Shown here piece after piece: positions 1-11,543 of a stretch of DNA of 64,000 bases (positions within the stretch are counted from its first letter, which is position 1; every line of letters begins with the position of its first letter). The stretch spans positions 36,270,627 to 36,334,626 of the forward strand of contig NC_077223.1 of NCBI RefSeq assembly GCF_024763615.1. The letters run 5' to 3'. This DNA is from Phlebotomus papatasi. Taxonomy: Eukaryota > Arthropoda > Insecta > Diptera > Psychodidae. The position numbers and the translations under genes are program-made. Below the pieces are notes generated by a model that saw nothing but the letters and a program-made list of their open reading frames with translations, made no database searches and was not told the origin of the DNA.

Positions 1-923
1 TTCTGTAAAAATAGGACAAAAATAGAAAGGAGCAAATAAAATTTTCTAAAATGTCTTATATAGTGTATAAAAAAAAATATTTTGCAAAATTGTAAAGTAA
101 TTTTTTTTCTCTTGCAATTGAATCCTAAATTAAGTGTCGTAATTTAATTTGAATATTTTTTAAATATAAGAAATAAAATAGTAATATTGATGTCTAAAAA
201 AAGTAAATTCTATCTATGCTTTTTTCAAAAAATATTTTTAAAATAAAAATTAAGTAAACTGCATTTTCATGGCAGAAATTATTCGTAAAATATCACTTTA
301 ACTTTTATTTTCTTCATTATAAGCAAACTACTTAAATAAAAGCTTTCTAATGGCTGAGTTTACCCTATTGTTTCGGAACTTGTATATCTGTGAGATTGCG
401 AGATGTTCTAACATGGTAAATTGGTGGTGCATTCGGTAGTATTTTTCAATTTTACTTTCAGTTTTTCTTTCTTTTTTTTTTAATTTGGAAGCAAGAGTCC
501 ATAAAGAGTTATTTGTCTGAAATTAAATCTGCTTAACTTTCATTTTGGCTTTCAATTAATGGCTAAAACACACAGAAAGCTGACAAGAATATTTAATAAT
601 AAAGACAAAAGAATTGCAAAATTTGGAATTCTAAATTTTCATAGAAGTATAATTTTTAAAGAAGTTTAGTTTAATTTCTATTTTTGACGCAGTTGTTTTT
701 CTAATATTATAAAATTTAAGGGGTGTAGCTAGGAATAGCATCCTTGTAGGATATATAAGTGCTAGCTTGCTCTAAAACTAAAAGTTTATAACGTATTGTT
801 TGTTAAGATTTGTATTTAAAGGATCATATTGCGTTAAACGTTGGAGAAAGAGATATATAGGGCAAATTTAAAGAGGCTCCAGTTGAGGACCTCAGTCTAC
901 GTATTAGGGCAACAATATCCCTT
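1..923. other. Gene-free left edge
   Basis: Strongly AT-rich DNA. No open frame, splice pair or repeat match was found. Confidence 0.4.
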
Positions 924-1009
924 TTAACTTGTCAATCTAACGGGGAAGACTGGAACCGTTACTGATATTAATCTCACATCATTCCAAGCTTTGTTAATGT
1001 TGACTTTCC

Positions 1010-1350
1010 AAAAGAATGTAGTTTTGGGGTTACTACCAGGATACAATAGGGGGAAGAAATAAATTATCCAATAGCTTCCTTGAGGATAGTCACTCAATGG
1101 ATCAAGTGGTAGAGTACTTGCTCTATGATTTATGTATCTCGGGTTCGAATCCCCTTTAGGTGACCAGGAATTTTCCGGCGTGAGAGTTATTTGAACTGCA
1201 GCCACTGAGCTTCACTACACTTGATTCCTTGATGGGACTGTCACTGCACTTGATGAAAATGACAATCTCATCCTCGTATAAGAAAAAATAATAGTAGATA
1301 TTCCGAAAATCTCGCTCCGGAAAGGCCAAGTTCCTTCATTGAATGTCATT
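1010..1350 (+). mobile_element. tRNA-related SINE, copy 1
   Basis: At about 1098-1160 the sequence has tRNA-like promoter boxes, TCAAGTGGTAGAGTACTTG (box A region) and GGGTTCGAATCCCC (box B). The bases after it, through CACTGAGCTTCACT and CGTATAAGAAAAAATAATA, match the copy at 17.8-18.2 kb. The stem bases do not make a complete cloverleaf, so this is not a tRNA gene. Similarity to the second copy also extends some distance upstream of the tRNA-like part. Confidence 0.7.
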
Positions 1351-1716
1351 ACTGAGTTCCGAAAAAAGTCGTACGACTGTTTCGGAACGGAGGGAGTATT
1401 ACTGTTTTGCAGAAAAGTGAAATACAGAAAGAGTCCAATTAATGGACTGAAAGTAATGGATCCAAAAATACAAAATTCATATCTGTGCAGATCTCAATGT
1501 CAGTTGAACTGGATGATTTTCGGTCAATGAATTGAATTTGTAAAGGTGTTGGGAAAATAAAGAAGAAGAAATCAAAGGTAATTCAAGGTCAAATTACTGG
1601 TTTTGAAGATCATGATTTTATTATTTCCGAAGTATATGGGATTATAGCTAAAGTATGGGAGAGATCCGCGCACGGTAAGCAAGTTGACGTCGCTCTTAAC
1701 GATACCGCCCGTATTA

Positions 1717-1928
1717 GGGGAAACTGGGGCACCACCAAACACGGGGTACCACCAAACACTGCGATTTTTTAATTGGATATTCGACTTCAGAGGATAAGAC
1801 CTATAGGAATTTATAGGCACTATAGGGATGCTTGTCCACTGAAGGAATGGTCGAGATAGTCCAAGTAGTTTAGAAATAAAAATTAGTGTTTGGTGGTACC
1901 CCGTGTTTGGTGGTGCCCCAGTTTCCCC
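1717..1928. mobile_element. MITE with perfect 44-bp inverted repeats, TA target
   Basis: Ends GGGGAAACTGGGGCACCACC and its reverse complement match over 44 bases without a difference (1717-1760 and 1885-1928), flanked by TA on both sides. Each arm holds two copies of the motif GTTTGGTGGT. It has no coding capacity. It sits directly before the retrotransposon fragment at about 1935. Confidence 0.85.
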
Positions 1929-1934
1929 TATACA

Positions 1935-2470
1935 AGGATGCTTAAAAAACATTCCTGTGGACAATCTTTATCCCTTAGCAGGAATTGCTCCACCACGGGT
2001 GAGGAGACAAACCATCTCCAGTAGAGAAATGTTCAAGGTTCTTTCTGAACTGCAGCATCTTCTCTATTGTCACAAAAAACCAAGACCAAAGCTGAAGTCT
2101 CGCAGGAGCTTTTTCCATTCTGTCAAACTACTTGATCAAACTCCGGAGGAGGCTAGACTCAATCTGTGGAAGGAAGTCTTTCCACCAGATTTTGTCGAAC
2201 TAAGGGAAGGCCTTCTTGTGGTGACCAAGACTGGAAGACATGAAAGTCTCCCAATCCTTTAAGAAGCGGTCGATTCTCCGAATATGACATCCTATGTGAC
2301 CTTGGAGTGATCTAAACCACCCCCTACTTGTGTGTTTGTCCGTTGTCCCCTGCTTCATGCGAAACAGAGGATTTGATGTCGACAAGTCCGCTTGCCATTG
2401 ACGTGGCCCGTGTTTGAGCAAGACAAACTTAATTTTAGGCATCGACCGACACGATCAATAAATTATTTCC
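1935..2470 (+). pseudogene. 3' fragment of a non-LTR retrotransposon (Jockey/I-like), broken frame
   Basis: The plus-strand frame to 2262 reads DNLYPLAGIAPPRVRRQTIS and later KLKSRRSF, which resembles the segment after the reverse transcriptase in Jockey/I-type elements. In another frame further on, about 2280-2450, a stretch like the family's conserved LPRxAWSDLNRLRTGxGRC with Cys/His positions can be traced, with stops. Frame changes and stops show it is dead. The assignment rests on remembered family patterns, so it is tentative. Confidence 0.4.
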
Positions 2471-2794
2471 GACTGGCCTATACGAATAGGAAAGAATTGA
2501 GAATAGGGAAGATCATGTACAGATCTTAAACGACTCCAAGACTAAGCCCTGAATCTAATAACCTGTAATTCTTACAAAAAACATCCGAATGGTGAGATGC
2601 AAAGAAACAGAGAAGAAGGTCACTTCACTTTTGAGCGAGTGTTGGAGATTGTATAAGATCAGACGGATGCTCCTTGATGAAATTAGTATTTCCTTATATA
2701 GGCTCTCCTAGTACATGTTATTTACGACCTAGTACAGAGTATTGATTTTAGCAAACAGTGACACAAGCGATTCTTTCATGTCAAACAGAAAAAA

Positions 2795-2874
2795 AAGGGA
2801 CAGTTAAACACGGTATTGACTTTTGGCTCCTTTCTCCTTGAGCCAAAGGTCAATACCGTGTTTTACTGTCCCTT
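2795..2874. repeat. 80-bp near-perfect hairpin
   Basis: Arms of about 35 bases beginning AAGGGACAGTTAAACACGGT pair with the reverse complement at 2840-2874, leaving a loop of about ten bases (CTTTCTCCTT). Only one or two mismatches are seen by eye. It could be a micro-MITE (terminal GGGACAG) or a small-RNA precursor. Confidence 0.7.
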
Positions 2875-2879
2875 ATACT

Positions 2880-4150
2880 CAGTTTACTGGCCGAAAATTA
2901 TCTAGAGAAAAAGGAGTCCGACGACTGTTAAGTGTAATCAGAGCAGAAGTAGTGTGAGGATAAACCAATCTAAAACCAAGAGACGGAGAGGTACAGCAGA
3001 CAGAAAATTGGATTAGAATATATCTAGGTAATGATAAAGAAAGAAATTTCCATAATAGGCTTTAAATAGAGGCCTAGGTGCAAGGAATCCTTAAGCTACC
3101 GCTGACCACAAACCATGATTTTCTTTATGTGAAAATCAAATGTTAATGTAGGATAGTACAAAAAACGGATTAACGTTTCGAAGTTTAATGGCTCGTTTCC
3201 TTAGGCATTAGTGTGTAATATTGGATATATGCTCTCAAAGAAATCGTTCTCTAGAATCACTTTAAAGTTCAGAGACGCTCAAATGAAGACTCTCAGACTT
3301 AGAAGATGGTCAGTCTAGCCTCCCTCAAAATCTGGAGCGACGACATGGATATAGGTCGATAGTTTAATAAGATCTTTTATTCCTCCGTTTAGAAGATTTG
3401 GATAAAGTGGGCAGTAAGATAATACGAGAAAATGTGATGTCTAAAAATATGTTTTCACTTTTAAAGTTTTAGAATGTTGTAGATATCTGAAGAACTCTTT
3501 CTAACCATTAACCGAAATCTTACTCGGATTTCCAGATTTAGGACTTCTCTATTCAGGCTTATCCTAGCCCCTAGAAGTTTCGAACATATTTCAGAAATCA
3601 AAAAAAAAAAACAAATCTTAACAAACAACTTTTTATAGTTCTCCTTTCCAGAGTTTTAAGTTAAAAGAATTCTAAAAGTTTTATTTTTTTCTATCCCAAC
3701 TAAAACAGATTAAAAACCTAAAAAATAGCTTGGAAAATTGGTCATGAGATGCTTCTTTCAATAAATTGTCTTTAAATATTATTCTGGATTTTCTGGACAG
3801 TGTTTCCTTATTCGATGATGTGTGTGATGTCGTTGTTGCAAGTGTTGAATAAATTATTAAAATAAATATAATCAACTTGTTTTAATTCGAATCTTAATTG
3901 TAAAATTGCCTAATCCCTTCAAAACTTGAGATCAACTTTGAGATCATTCTCCTTTTCTTGTGACTTTCTGTGTGTTTCTAGACCTTTTTCTTGTCAAATA
4001 TTAGAAATAATAAATATTTAAAAAAAAACCCTAAACGATGCAATTCACTCTCGCTTATCATTCTCAGTAAAAAGCTTTAGAAAATGTCGCTAAAGCAGCG
4101 ACTCCACGTTTAACATTTGACCATTCTGGAAAAAGGAAAGGCGCATTGAT
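2880..4150. other. Intergenic stretch after the cortactin-binding protein gene
   Basis: It should contain the 3' UTR of the minus-strand gene ending at 4157. No canonical minus-strand AATAAA was obvious in the first 150 bases. The minus frame at 3681-3875 has no family signature. Confidence 0.35.
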
Positions 4151-4156
4151 GCGCAT

Positions 4157-7100
4157 CTACTTGCCACTGTTGCCTCCGCATGCGATCTGTTGATAATTCT
4201 GTCCCAGATCGTTTTCCGTTGTCGCTATGTCACCTACAATAGCCGCCTCGTCCTTCTCTTTACCGGTCGTTCCTGTAGCGGAACCCGCTGGCGTGATTCT
4301 TGACGAGGATGCATCCCTCTTTGGTGGAATTACGGGCTTATTGGGTGGAATTGGGGGAGGAACACCTCTGCCCAAAGGTGGCATTGCTGGGGACTTCTTT
4401 TGCAGCGCCTGCTGCTGAGGTAGTGACACACTCGGCTTAGGGTTAATGGTAGCCAAATTGACTGGAGCAGCGGTGGATGCAGGAACTGAATTTGGCTGCA
4501 TGGCCGGAGTGCTGGGCATTTTTCTTGGAGCAGCCTTCAGTGACAATCAAAAACGGAAATTCTTCATAACGCAAATATTCGGTTTAGAACGATTTTTGTA
4601 TCGGTTTTAGGTTTTGTTCTATTCCCTCTATTCCATTATTTTTTTCGCTCTTTTAATAGTTTTAATTGTGAAAGAATTATTGGTTTTATTAATCTTTTTC
4701 TTAATTAGATTTGTTTATGGGAATTTAAGACAAACAAATGTCATGAACAGTAATTAGTAAACGTGAACTTGGTTTCGCGAATACGGCCACAACTAGAGGA
4801 ATTTGCCTAGTCTAGTTATTTCGGTTTTTTCGTCTGCTTTACGTCCTTCTTTTCCAAGAAACGAAATTTATCACCTCAATAAAATTTATTTTTAAATAAA
4901 AAAAAATTAAAGCATTAATAATCTTACTAGTTTTATTTTACAACACAAAGTTAAATTCATTTCTTGAAGTATATTGAAAACGAAGGGTTAAGAAGTAGTT
5001 AAAATACATGTAACTTAATTTCAGTATATTGATTGCAGGAATGTAATAATCAGATACGACCGACGCGACATAGCGACATGTTATAAGTTATTTAATTTGA
5101 CAAGTTTGTATATTATCTTTTCTACCGAATCCCCATCTTAAAAATCAATTATAATGTGGAATTTTTTTTTTGAATATAAACCAAATTATTTCGATGATAA
5201 ATTAAGATTAAGAACATACCTTTGTTGTGGCAAATCCACTTGCAGTCTCTGGCATTGTTGCTGTTTGTCGGAGAGTCTGGCCGGTTGAAATTGATCTCGC
5301 CACGCCAGTTGCTGTTGAATGAGAATTTCCATTAAGACCATTAAACAACAACAATGCGATTCTATCATGCGTCCCCATAAATTTGATTAATATCAATTGG
5401 AATGTTGATCAATTTGTCACTCTACTCATTAAGATAAAAATCGGAATGTGAAACAGCAATTTTTTTTAAAATATAAATCAGGGAACAGTCTTTGAAGTTT
5501 TTTGGACGATTTTTTCATATTATGGTAGAATATTAAATTAAATAATTGCAGATTTATTATTGCAATATTGTTTTTGCGCTTTTTAAAAAAATAAGGACGA
5601 ATGCATAAATAATTATTTCGCCATATTCGTTAACAGGGGGTCCCGGGATTATACATAAACGAGATTATGCAAAGACATCTATGCATCTTTGCCTATCACT
5701 AGGAGCTCATTTGTCAAATAATTTTTGATATACCCCTAAATGTATGGAATTTTTCGATGCAGTAAATTTGAATTACGTAAGTTATGAACCGTTGGCGCTA
5801 AAAATAACCCAAGCAATTGGCACTAACAATATTTTGCATTTGCATATTTTACGGCGTTTCCGTAACTTATGGCCTCTACACATTGGGAGAATTTTTTGTC
5901 AAAAATTGCTTTTTGAAGGAAATTCCCTGCAGCGTTGTAGGGGGAAACGTCACATTTTTGTCAAAAACGCAATTTTTTACGAAAATTGCTCCCAATGTGT
6001 AGACGCCTTTATTCAAAAGAAGAAGGATTTGATGAATACGTTTCTTTTTCAACATTTTGCAGTTTTGGCAGATATTTCGTCCATATCTGAAAATAAGCTT
6101 TGAATCTTCCCTAACAAAAGCTTCTCAAAATAAAATGTTTATGATACCCTGAGAACCTATTTTTTAACCGATTTGGACAAGTTCAAGTTCATTGGAAAGG
6201 TTATGGTATTGCTTGGAATTCCTGACAAGGCTGAATCTATTTCTAATGGTTAAGAAGCGATTACAAATCGAAGTTGTGTGGCGGTTTTGAGATGTCTAAC
6301 TTCAAAAACCAACTTTACAAGAAATAAGAAGAAAACGATAATAAACCTATTATAATTTGTTGCTTAAAATTCAATTTCCCATTCCTGTGTTATTTTGTGA
6401 AATTTTTTAAGAAATTTATAAACCGGATAAAATCACTTACGACCCCTTAAAATGTTTAAATCCATTTGAATGGTTTATTTCTTAATCAAATTTAGTCAGT
6501 ATTGACTTTATTTGACGAGGAATCAAATCTACGTCTGGTTAAAATATGAAACCCAATTGGTACACATAAAAATATTTCGTAAAATTGTGCGCTAAAAAGT
6601 TTGTAAATGTTTGTACTTTTTCACAAACATTATACGTAACATGAGCTTATGACTAGCATTTTACTGCTCGAACTCAAAGAGAGAACTGTTATATAATCGA
6701 CTTTTTTTTCAATTTCTCACCGTCCTAGAGCTTAAACGGTAAGAGTAATCAAGTTCCGGTCTTCGGTAACCTCCGATAAAAAAACGCTATCTCTAGACGT
6801 TCCATACCCTACAAAACCTTGTTTTTCTGGTTTTTCTCGAAAACGGCTCCTATGAATTCTTTTAGTTTTAGATATGTTGTGAAGGTGGTCCAGGCGAACA
6901 TTTCGTCCAAACACACCTGACTTTAAAAAAATCGCCATCTTGGATTTTAAAGGTCAAAGGTCAAACCACTTTGGAAGGCCTATTTTTCAACCGTTTTGGT
7001 TAAATTTGGATTTTTTGGAAAGTTCTTGAAATTTCGAACCAGATTGCATCTGTCGCAATCGGCCAGCAATCGGTTAAGTACCCGTAAGTGACCAATCTTT

Positions 7101-10100
7101 TCTAATATTCTTTTTTTCTGTCCATAATATTGTCATCCATCTAGAGGTGAAATGGTAAGAGATACGAACTTCTGATCTTCGGAGGACCCCTCATAAGTCG
7201 ACCCAAAGAACATTATTATGATTTTTATCGATTTTGCATGCAATCCGAGTTTGCTTATGTTAAGAATCTGACCTACAATAAACTGATTTGAGTTTATCTG
7301 TCCATTTGGAGTATTATTTATAAGCATTTTTTCAGTCAGACAATATGTACAGGGGCCCCGGAATTATGAATATTTTCGAGACCAACAAAGAGCGCGAAAT
7401 GACTTCAGTAGAGAACAATTGGTTTGTGTTGAATGTGCAAGTCAAAAGTGCTCCCAAAGAAAATCCTAAAATTTCCTTGTTGTTCCTCAGTAGGAGTAGA
7501 TGAGTGTAGGAAAACGAATTTTAGAGACAAAGAAACACGGTTTTGACGACCGTGTAAGGCGCACTGTCACGTCGAAAGCTTTGGTGAAAAAAACATTGTT
7601 GTTTGGTCTCTGAAAGGATCAGCATCCCTGACGCACCCGGAAGGAGGTCATCTCCTTATTGTATTATAGAAATGACTTTATGCATACAGAAATTTCACTG
7701 AGAAAAAAAGAGGGTGCGATTAACTTTTTTTCCTCAGAACTTTAACACTTTTTAGGTGTAAAAATATATCAACTTTTTTTAATGTTAATTTTACACCTTT
7801 TTAAGGGTAAAATTAATATGAAAGAGGGTAACTTTAACCCCTGATACACCTAAAAAGGATAATTTTAATGTGATTCTCATTAATTGTCGCTTGTGAGCGT
7901 CCAAATATGTTATTTGTGTCTTTGAGTCACTTAATATTTGGGGTTTTCTATTTATTGATAAAGAAGTTGCCTTGGCCTGCAAAAATAAGTTTTAATTTAC
8001 CTAAAGCATAAATATTTTTCACATTAAAAAATTAAAGAGAAAATCGGATTAATTTTTCGCATTAATGCTATAAATCAATTTATATCAAATTTTGCGGGCC
8101 AAGTCTACCTTTTTATCAACAAATAGATCAAATTTTGAATATAAAATGATTCAAATAGACAAATGACACATTTGGACTCTCACCAGCGACAATTAATATG
8201 AATCATATTAAAATTTTAATGTGCAAGTGTGATAACACAGTTATATACTGCGGCCATTTGTCCAGTGGAACTTGGCCGGATTTCTCGGTTTCTTGTGGCC
8301 CGGTTGCCTATAATTAGAATTTTTCTTGAATGAGGCGGCTGATTTGAGGTAAGCATGGAAGTAATCTCACACCGTCGTTCGCCTATTCCCTCCGTCACCT
8401 AAAATTATTACTGAGCTCAGCTCAGTCCCCATTGTCTTGTCCCTCCCAGGGCTTAAATGGTCGGTGGATGAGGAATAAAAAATTAATTAATAAATAAATT
8501 AAAATTCTGATATCACAGTGAGATATCACAGATCTGAAGGCTATTACGGTTTAATAATTTAAAAATCTAAAATAAAATGGACGTCACTAATAAGTTAATT
8601 AAAAACATCCCTAAAAAGTCGGGATATACACATAACAGTTAGAGACGCACCACATGTTTACATTGGTCACTGAAAACAAGGCAACTGACAAACATAAACA
8701 TCTCCCTCTCATTCAGTGACATTGGAGGTGGCCTCGTGATCAATTTTCCCGAGGCCATGATCGCCCATCGTGGCCCATGAATTGGTGATAGATTTCTATA
8801 GATCTACGAAAGGCTATAATTGAGACAGTGGTTTCGAGCTTTTTAGTGTATATTTTTAGGCGCCTGAGGCTCTCCACTGTCTCTTTGGGGATCGCTCCCC
8901 GAGTGCCAACTACTACCGAGTGTCTAGGAGGGGCGTATATTTGGAGACTTTGTCCCTGATCCCGGTGGTTAGGCCATCTCCGTCCTCGTGTCGGACAGTT
9001 ATGTTGGCTTGTGATCAATGTCCGGAGAGGTGCTACCCCGGCTAAATCCTGCGTTTCCCTGGTGATTCCTCATTAGGAGCGGAGGAGTTAAAATACGACA
9101 ATTTTCAGAGACATTGTTCACGATTTTCACCACTGAGGAAGGCGCGTTGTTAGCGTCGAAAGCTTTGGCAAAGATCTACGTGTTTTTCTTGTCCTGAAAA
9201 GATAAACAACCCTGACGCAACCGGAGGAAGTTTTCATCTTCCTATTTTCATTACCATTTCTCACGTCAGTACTTATACAATTGGACAGTTATATCGACCA
9301 CGAAGACCCCTTCCTGATTCTTCCAATGGTCCTTTGAGTCTTTCTTATAAGCCATGATTCGGGAATTCTATAGGACTGTATTGAGAAAAAAATGTTGCCT
9401 GGGAAATCCGAAATATTCTTCCTGGGAAATCCGAACCAGTCTCTCAGATTCGGCAATATCGATTAAGTGGTTACTGAGTGGAGTATGTCAAATTACTCAA
9501 TCATCTGTTCAAATATTTGTCGCGTTCGCAATTTTCTAAAATTGAACCACTTTCACTTATAGTCCGTGCTTCGTTGGAATGACCGATAAAATCTTCCCAT
9601 TGTAGTTCCTTGGTCACTCAAGGTTCTTCAGATGATTCCAAGCCCCCCACCCGCCCACGCTCCACCCATTATCTGCAGAACATTAACATTTGAAAATGTC
9701 AATGTTTATGGAACCTTGATGTAGTGCATAGAGCACTACCTCAAGGGTTGTCATACAATAATTGTATGGATATTCTTTACAATCTCAGTTTTTGTGGTCC
9801 GAGGTGTTTAGCCTAATGAGCCAATTCCACTTACTCGGTCCGGACACCGGAACACTGGACACAGTAGCCGTAGGTTGAACCACTTTGGCCACACTCGACA
9901 TCATTGGACTGATCCCACTTGCATCATCCAGCTGACCAACATTTCCCAGCAGGCTCTTCTTCAAGTTATCATACTCCGAACGAATCTGGAGGATCTCATG
10001 TTCCAGTTCCTTAATGCGCTTCTCTTCCTTTTCCTTGGCCGCCTTCAGAAGCTTCCGTTCAGCATCAAATGTCTGCATCTGCTTCTCCAGTTCAGCCTCC

Positions 10101-11106
10101 ATTCTCAATGATTTCTTACTTTCCTCCTCTAAGCCTTCGGCTATTGTGTCCACCCGTTGTTTCTCTTCCGACAGGATTTGAGCCAGATCTTCTGATCTCT
10201 TGCGCTCCTCATTGTACTTCATGATGATCTGCTTGCGTTCACTCAAGAGAAACAGTACCATCTGCTTCTGACGCGCCCTTTCTGCATCCAGAGTCTTCTG
10301 GAGCTTCTTCAACTCATCCTCAGCTTTCTTCCGGGTATTCTTCTCAATTTCCAATTCCTCAAAGACTACCTGTCGCAGCTGAACGCGTTCGGCAGTCGTG
10401 ATGGGATCATTGCTGGCACTCCTGCGACGCTCCTCCTCGAGATCCTGCAGCGCCTGACAGTACTTCTCTTTGGACTGCTTCAGGAGTCCCGTAATAGTAT
10501 GAACCGTCTGCCGTTGACTGGAAATGGTCTTCTGCAGATACTCAAGCTGCTGACTCGGGTACGATCTCGCCTCCTGCTCCGATGAAGCTGCTGCAATAGA
10601 AGACTGCCTACTGGCAATATTGCCGGCAGACACAAGGTTGTCCCTAAAGAGTGCAGCATGTGGATCATTGAGACTCGGTGGTTTGTAGTGTGTGATGTTG
10701 ATGAGCTGCTTAATTCTCTCAGACTATGTACAAAGCCACAGAAAACCAAATTAAAATACCCAAAGGATAAACAAAATTCAACATCCGGACATCTCACCTT
10801 GAGAGCTGCTATGACGACATCCCGAGCCTGGAGCTCCCCCTCCATGTAGCTGAGCAACTTGAGCAGATCAGACTTGTTAAAGTCAATCTTGGGGTTCCGC
10901 TAGACACAAATAGACACCAAACCATAAATAAACATAATCAATAGGGACGAGAGATGGTGAAAATTGATCGATTTGAGATTTTTAGGAAGAGGTTTGACAC
11001 AAAGCACCTTCCACCCTCTTTTTACCTTTGTCGTGGCCAGCATTTTGTTGAGTTCTACCTGCGAGCAGGTATTATTATCATTTTCCTCCTTCAAATTGGA
11101 CGCCAT
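4157..11106 (-). CDS. naus: Cortactin-binding protein (CortBP2 N-terminal domain), Nausicaa/CTTNBP2NL type, five exons
   Basis: Five coding exons join in phase with GT/AG sites: 11106-11026, 10899-10798, 10723-9835, 5311-5220 and 4534-4157, giving about 513 residues. Residues 28 to about 230 match the CortBP2 family start (DFNKSDLLKLLSYMEGELQA, then a segment on arrays of conserved Pro and Asn, INITHYKPPSLNDPHAALF). A long charged coiled coil covers roughly residues 85-330. The last exon holds the proline-rich block GVPPPIPPNKPVIPPKR near residues 445-461, which the CTTNBP2NL family also carries. Family members bind cortactin and regulate actin branching and the striatin/PP2A complex; here that role is by homology. 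The start ATG at 11106 is the first in frame and opens MASNLKEEN. The donor of exon 3 is a perfect GTAAGT (phase 1) and exon 4 completes the codon. Intron 3 is about 4.5 kb and packed with repeats. The symbol follows the fly gene and is an orthology inference. Confidence 0.85.
5871..6007. mobile_element. 137-bp MITE (GGCCTCTACACA family), copy 1
   Basis: The ends GGCCTCTACACATTGGGAG and the reverse complement (as GGCGTCTACACATTGGGAG) pair, and the arms continue with similar T/A-rich bases to the centre. It lies in intron 3 of the cortactin-binding protein gene. The same family occurs at 12391-12532, and a lone end lies near 45190-45212. Confidence 0.7.
6662..7100 (+). repeat. Interspersed repeat with terminal hairpin (CTGCTCGAACTC family), copy 1, 3' part lost
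   Basis: Starts TACTGCTCGAACTCAAAGAG, where ACTGCTC can pair with a degenerate GAGAACTGT. Inside are family phrases such as GAGCTTAAACGGTAAGAG, GTCTTCGGTAACC and CATCTGTCGCAATCGG. A further partial copy lies at about 7120-7230. Both are in intron 3 of the cortactin-binding protein gene. Related copies are at 13.3, 14.8, 45.3 and 49.6 kb. Confidence 0.6.
7120..7230 (+). repeat. Interspersed repeat (CTGCTCGAACTC family), partial copy
   Basis: GAGGTGAAATGGTAAGAGAT, then CTTCGGAGGACCCCTCATAAG and GTCGACCCAA, match the interior of the family; both ends are missing. Confidence 0.45.
7500..7690. repeat. Unclassified repeat, copy 1 of 2
   Basis: TCGAAAGCTTTGG followed by AGGATCAGCATCCCTGACGC and GGAAGGAGGTCATCTCCTTA is repeated with changes at about 9125-9245. 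It may be the end of a non-LTR retroelement. No frame is intact. Confidence 0.4.
7696..7858. mobile_element. MITE (CACTGAG family), copy 1, right half replaced by another MITE
   Basis: Starts CACTGAGAAAAAAAGAGGGT and carries TTAGGTGTAAAAATATATC and TAACTTTAACCCCTGATACA. It matches, in reverse orientation, the complete copy at 40608-40860. Homology stops at about 7858, exactly where a second MITE (7859-8236) begins. Confidence 0.65.
7859..8236. mobile_element. MITE with long inverted repeats (GTTATCAYACTTGCACATTA family), copy A, left tip lost
   Basis: Ends in TTAATGTGCAAGTGTGATAAC. The interior includes GCAGGCC/GCGGGCC and TTATTGATAAAGAAG, and matches copy B (11544-11942) in the opposite orientation. 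The first 20 or so bases of the left end are missing where it abuts the CACTGAG element. Confidence 0.7.
8240..8515 (+). repeat. Probable 3' end of a non-LTR retroelement with A/T-rich tail
   Basis: Non-coding sequence ends with CCCAGGGCTTAAATGGTCGG, then GATGAGGAATAAAAAA and a run of TTAATTAATAAATAAA. The simple tail suggests the 3' end of a retroposed element. Upstream coding sequence is missing, cut by the MITE ending at 8236. Confidence 0.35.
8700..9062 (-). pseudogene. Non-LTR retrotransposon 3' coding remnant
   Basis: A minus-strand frame reads REMNANT-like phrases such as RETQDLAGVAPLRTLITSQH, SVVVGTRGAIPKETVESL and RRLKIYTKKLETTVSIIAFR. The segment VGxxGxIPxxTxxxLxxL resembles the tail found after reverse transcriptase in some arthropod non-LTR elements. 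There is no start, no catalytic domain and no tail, so this is a dead fragment within intron 3 of the cortactin-binding protein gene. Confidence 0.4.
9110..9250. repeat. Unclassified repeat, copy 2 of 2
   Basis: Contains TCGAAAGCTTTGGCAAAGAT, ACAACCCTGACGCAACCGG and TTTTCATCTTCC, parallel to the copy near 7.5-7.7 kb in the same orientation. Confidence 0.4.
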
Positions 11107-11248
11107 CGCACCACACTCACACAAAATTTCAAGACAATTTTGTAGCAAAAATTTTGCACCACGATTTTAAACACTCAAATCTCATTCAGTAGGAGACATT
11201 GTTGTGATTTCTTGCACTTTTTTTCGAGCACTGTCACTTTGGCAAGTT

Positions 11249-11256
11249 CTTTTATA
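11249..11256 (-). promoter_or_regulatory. TATA box upstream of the cortactin-binding protein gene
   Basis: On the minus strand the octamer TATAAAAG lies about 143 bases upstream of the ATG at 11106. A start of transcription about 30 bases further on would give a 5' leader of roughly 115 bases. The position fits, but no initiator motif was clear and no transcript supports it. Confidence 0.45.
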
Positions 11257-11543
11257 TTGCATGGCTTCGAATGTTCACCACAGGAAGCGCTACTGGCGTA
11301 GAAGAGTAGAATGAAATGGCGCGCAAATAAGACCAGCAAAACACCAATGTTCAGTGATTGAAAGCACCACTCGTAGCATCAAATGTTTGGACACAAGCGA
11401 AAACGCGTAATTTTACTACGAAATTTTACTACTATAATAGTGCAAAATCGACCATTTTAGTTGTTTAATTTAAAAATGTTTAAAAAATGCACAATAATTT
11501 GGTAATTTATTGTCATGTGATCGAAAATTACCACTATTACTGT

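Noticed and set aside
1098..1170. tRNA gene
   Set aside because: Box A and B are present but the stems do not form a full cloverleaf and the segment recurs with the same flanks at 17.9 kb, so it is a SINE.
4227..4418. Gly-rich plus-strand frame
   Set aside because: It is antisense to the proline-rich last exon of the cortactin-binding protein gene.
7128..7327. Small minus-strand frame
   Set aside because: It lies in a fragment of the CTGCTCGAACTC repeat family and is not conserved between copies.
9875..10111. Leu/Phe-rich plus-strand frame
   Set aside because: It is antisense to the coiled-coil exon of the same gene.
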